Assembly (NCBI GenBank): GCA_003663535.1
Contig: QMUE01000098.1
Coordinates: 1-5,948, forward strand
Direction: 5' to 3'
From: Thermococci archaeon
GTDB lineage: Archaea; Methanobacteriota_B; Thermococci; Thermococcales; Thermococcaceae
Length of the DNA stretch: 5,948 nt
In this document: piece by piece, positions 4,703-5,948 of the stretch
Layout of the letters: each line of letters opens with the position of its first letter
Position numbering within the stretch: the stretch's first letter is position 1
The notes under the pieces: generated by a model
Told to the model about the DNA's origin: nothing
Database searches by the model: none
What the model saw: only the letters and a program-made list of their open reading frames with translations
Translations under genes and position numbers: made by a program

Positions 4703-5716
4703 ATGAGAGTTGAAAACCTTTATGAAAAACACAACGAGGCTATTGAGTGCCTCGTTTGTGAGAGAAGATGCTCGATAAAAGAGAGCAAAAAGGGGATATG
4801 CAGGAACTACATTAATTTAGAGGGAAAGCTGGTGCATATAGGGTATGGAAAGCTAAGCACAGTTGAAAGCAGACCAATTGAAATAAAGCCCTTCTTCCAC
4901 TACTACCCAAATTCAACTGCGTTAACTTTTTCTGGCTTTGGGTGTAACTTTTACTGCCCATGGTGCCAGAATTATCATTTAAGCTTCTCCGAGCTGCCGG
5001 AAAATACTAGAGAGATCCCTCCAGAGAAACTTGTAGACTTGGCCCTAAGAAGCGGGGATGATGGCCTTTGCGCGAGTTTTAATGAGCCCACTACCCTTTA
5101 TACCTACCTCCTCGATACCTTTGAGTTAGCAGGGAGGAGAGGCCTCTACAGTTGCTTGGTAACGAATGGTTATTTTACCACTAAAGCCCTAAGAAGACTT
5201 ATCGAAAGCGGAGCTTCTGGTTTCAGCATAGATATCAAAGGCTGTCCCGAAATGAAGGTTTTAAGTACTGTAGATCACAGAAAGGTCTTTAGAAATGCAA
5301 AAGAGGCCCTAAACTTAGGGGTCCACGTTGAAATGGTTTACCTCGTGATTACAAGGACCAACGATTTCGAAGAATGCTACCGTTGGATATTCAACATGCA
5401 TTCAAAAATGCTTGGAGAAGACGTTCCTCTTCATATAAACCGTTATTATCCAATGAACTACTGGAAAGAACCACCCACAGCAGTAAAAAAATTGTTGAAG
5501 TTAAAAGAAATCGCACAGAAGGAATACAACTTAAACTATGTGTATGTCGGAAATATCGGTTCAGTTAAGCACGAAACCACATATTGCCCTACATGTGGTG
5601 AAAAGCTGATAATACGCTCGGGATATAGAGTGCTAAAATGGAATTTAGAAAAAGGCAATAGATGCCCAAAATGCAGTCAAAAAATTCCAATTTATGGGAA
5701 GATCACTCAATTCTAA
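4703..5716 (+). CDS. Radical SAM protein, AmrS-like (COG1180 / AmmeMemoRadiSam group)
   Basis: A 337-residue radical SAM enzyme related to pyruvate formate-lyase activases and most like the AmmeMemoRadiSam-system protein AmrS. The [4Fe-4S]/SAM motif is C81-x3-C85-x2-C88 within GFGCNFYCPWCQNY. It is preceded by the Cys-rich N-terminal module C16-x2-C19-x3-C23-x9-C33, typical of AmrS. The TIM-barrel region (about 70-270) contains SFNEPTT (the SAM-binding region), LVTNGY and SIDIKG. The C-terminus carries a zinc-ribbon-like module with C295-x2-C298 and C321-x2-C324. The substrate is unknown: AmrS is named for linkage to AMMECR1 and Memo genes, neither of which is visible here. ATG 4703 is chosen over the adjacent TTG 4700. 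It overlaps the convergent TtuA-like gene by 14 bp. As an oxygen-sensitive iron-sulfur enzyme it suits an anaerobe and should be cytoplasmic. Confidence 0.88.
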   Translation: MRVENLYEKHNEAIECLVCERRCSIKESKKGICRNYINLEGKLVHIGYGKLSTVESRPIEIKPFFHYYPNSTALTFSGFGCNFYCPWCQNYHLSFSELPENTREIPPEKLVDLALRSGDDGLCASFNEPTTLYTYLLDTFELAGRRGLYSCLVTNGYFTTKALRRLIESGASGFSIDIKGCPEMKVLSTVDHRKVFRNAKEALNLGVHVEMVYLVITRTNDFEECYRWIFNMHSKMLGEDVPLHINRYYPMNYWKEPPTAVKKLLKLKEIAQKEYNLNYVYVGNIGSVKHETTYCPTCGEKLIIRSGYRVLKWNLEKGNRCPKCSQKIPIYGKITQF

Positions 5717-5948
5717 AGCTAATCCCCTTTTCCTTTGCCTTACTCTGGACCTGAAGCTTAAAATTGCAAGCCTTGCATATCTCTCCTGTTGTAGGTTGGT
5801 CACAGATTTTGCATCGATTAAGGTCTCTGTTGGCATAGGCCTTAGCTAGTAAGGGGAACATTTTATCATAGCTCCTCAAGATCTGATACTTGGTGCCCGG
5901 ATGCTTCTCCTCCATTTCATTTATCCAATCCCTAATCTCAGCTCTAAA
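5703..5948 (-). CDS. TtuA/NcsA-like tRNA 2-thiolation protein, C-terminal part (5' end off the right edge)
   Basis: The last 81 codons of a protein resembling the C-terminus of the TtuA/NcsA (Ncs6/CTU1) family, which thiolates tRNA uridines: U54 in thermophiles by TtuA, wobble U34 by Ncs6-type proteins. The reading frame is open through 5948, beginning FRAEIRDWINEMEEKHPGTK, so the ATG at 5915 is internal Met, not a start. The EEK-PGTK stretch matches the end of the adenylation domain as I recall it from P. horikoshii TtuA. The tail has CKIC and CKAC pairs (CKICDQPTTGEICKAC), the C-terminal zinc finger of the family. The catalytic PP-loop (SGGKDS) and the iron-sulfur cysteines lie outside the window, so TtuA versus an Ncs6-like paralog cannot be decided. 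The gene overlaps the radical SAM gene by 14 bp at their 3' ends. Confidence 0.78.
   Translation of the reverse strand, partial: FRAEIRDWINEMEEKHPGTKYQILRSYDKMFPLLAKAYANRDLNRCKICDQPTTGEICKACNFKLQVQSKAKEKGISFRIE

Noticed and set aside
4641..4706. C/D box small RNA around GCATGATGT and TTGATGAG before the radical SAM gene
   Set aside because: The first is an imperfect C box, the second coincides with the start codon, and no suitable D box follows.
5374..5836. Short open frames in other phases across the radical SAM 3' end and the TtuA-like gene
   Set aside because: They overlap two well-supported genes and have no conserved features.

Overview
The window reads as chromosomal DNA of a hyperthermophilic euryarchaeon of the order Thermococcales (Pyrococcus-like, or a low-GC Thermococcus). 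Four things point there: archaeal TATA/BRE promoters with GGTGA-type ribosome sites; an AT-rich background with one very GC-rich RNA gene, as expected for structural RNA in a hyperthermophile; close similarity of CutA and acylphosphatase to Pyrococcus proteins; and archaeal families such as DUF99, DUF460/COG2433 and a PH1061-like winged helix. This assignment rests on recalled families, not on a database search.

Layout. Positions 1-221 (minus) hold the 5' two thirds of the SRP (7S) RNA gene, with a strong TATA box at 244-251. Positions 318-1216 (minus) are a two-gene operon, cutA then a DUF99 endonuclease V-like gene, coupled by an ATGA overlap. Divergent from it is acylphosphatase (1292-1567, plus), whose stop overlaps that of an HTH/ACT-domain regulator gene (1564-2157, minus). 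The regulator diverges from a large DUF460 protein (2285-4273, plus) with two RNase H-like domains and a long coiled coil.

At 4270-4570 (minus) lies a broken winged-helix regulator gene. Its N- and C-terminal halves are both recognisable but lie in different frames, separated by a GC-rich hairpin. A second hairpin sits where its start should be. The two hairpins share a 17-bp inverted repeat (4470-4486 and 4595-4611, one mismatch) resembling IS200/IS605-family ends. Then come an AmrS-like radical SAM enzyme (4703-5716, plus), probably translated from a leaderless mRNA, and the C-terminal end of a TtuA/NcsA-like tRNA thiolation protein (5703-5948, minus) that runs off the right edge.

The genes do not form one pathway. 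The window is compact housekeeping chromosome: three convergent pairs overlap at their stops by 4, 4 and 14 bp, and divergent pairs share short promoter regions. The most interesting spots are the twin-hairpin scar in the regulator pseudogene, a palindromic operator-like site in the HTH/ACT gene promoter, and the poorly understood DUF460 and DUF99 proteins. I do not see a clear new defence or mobile system.
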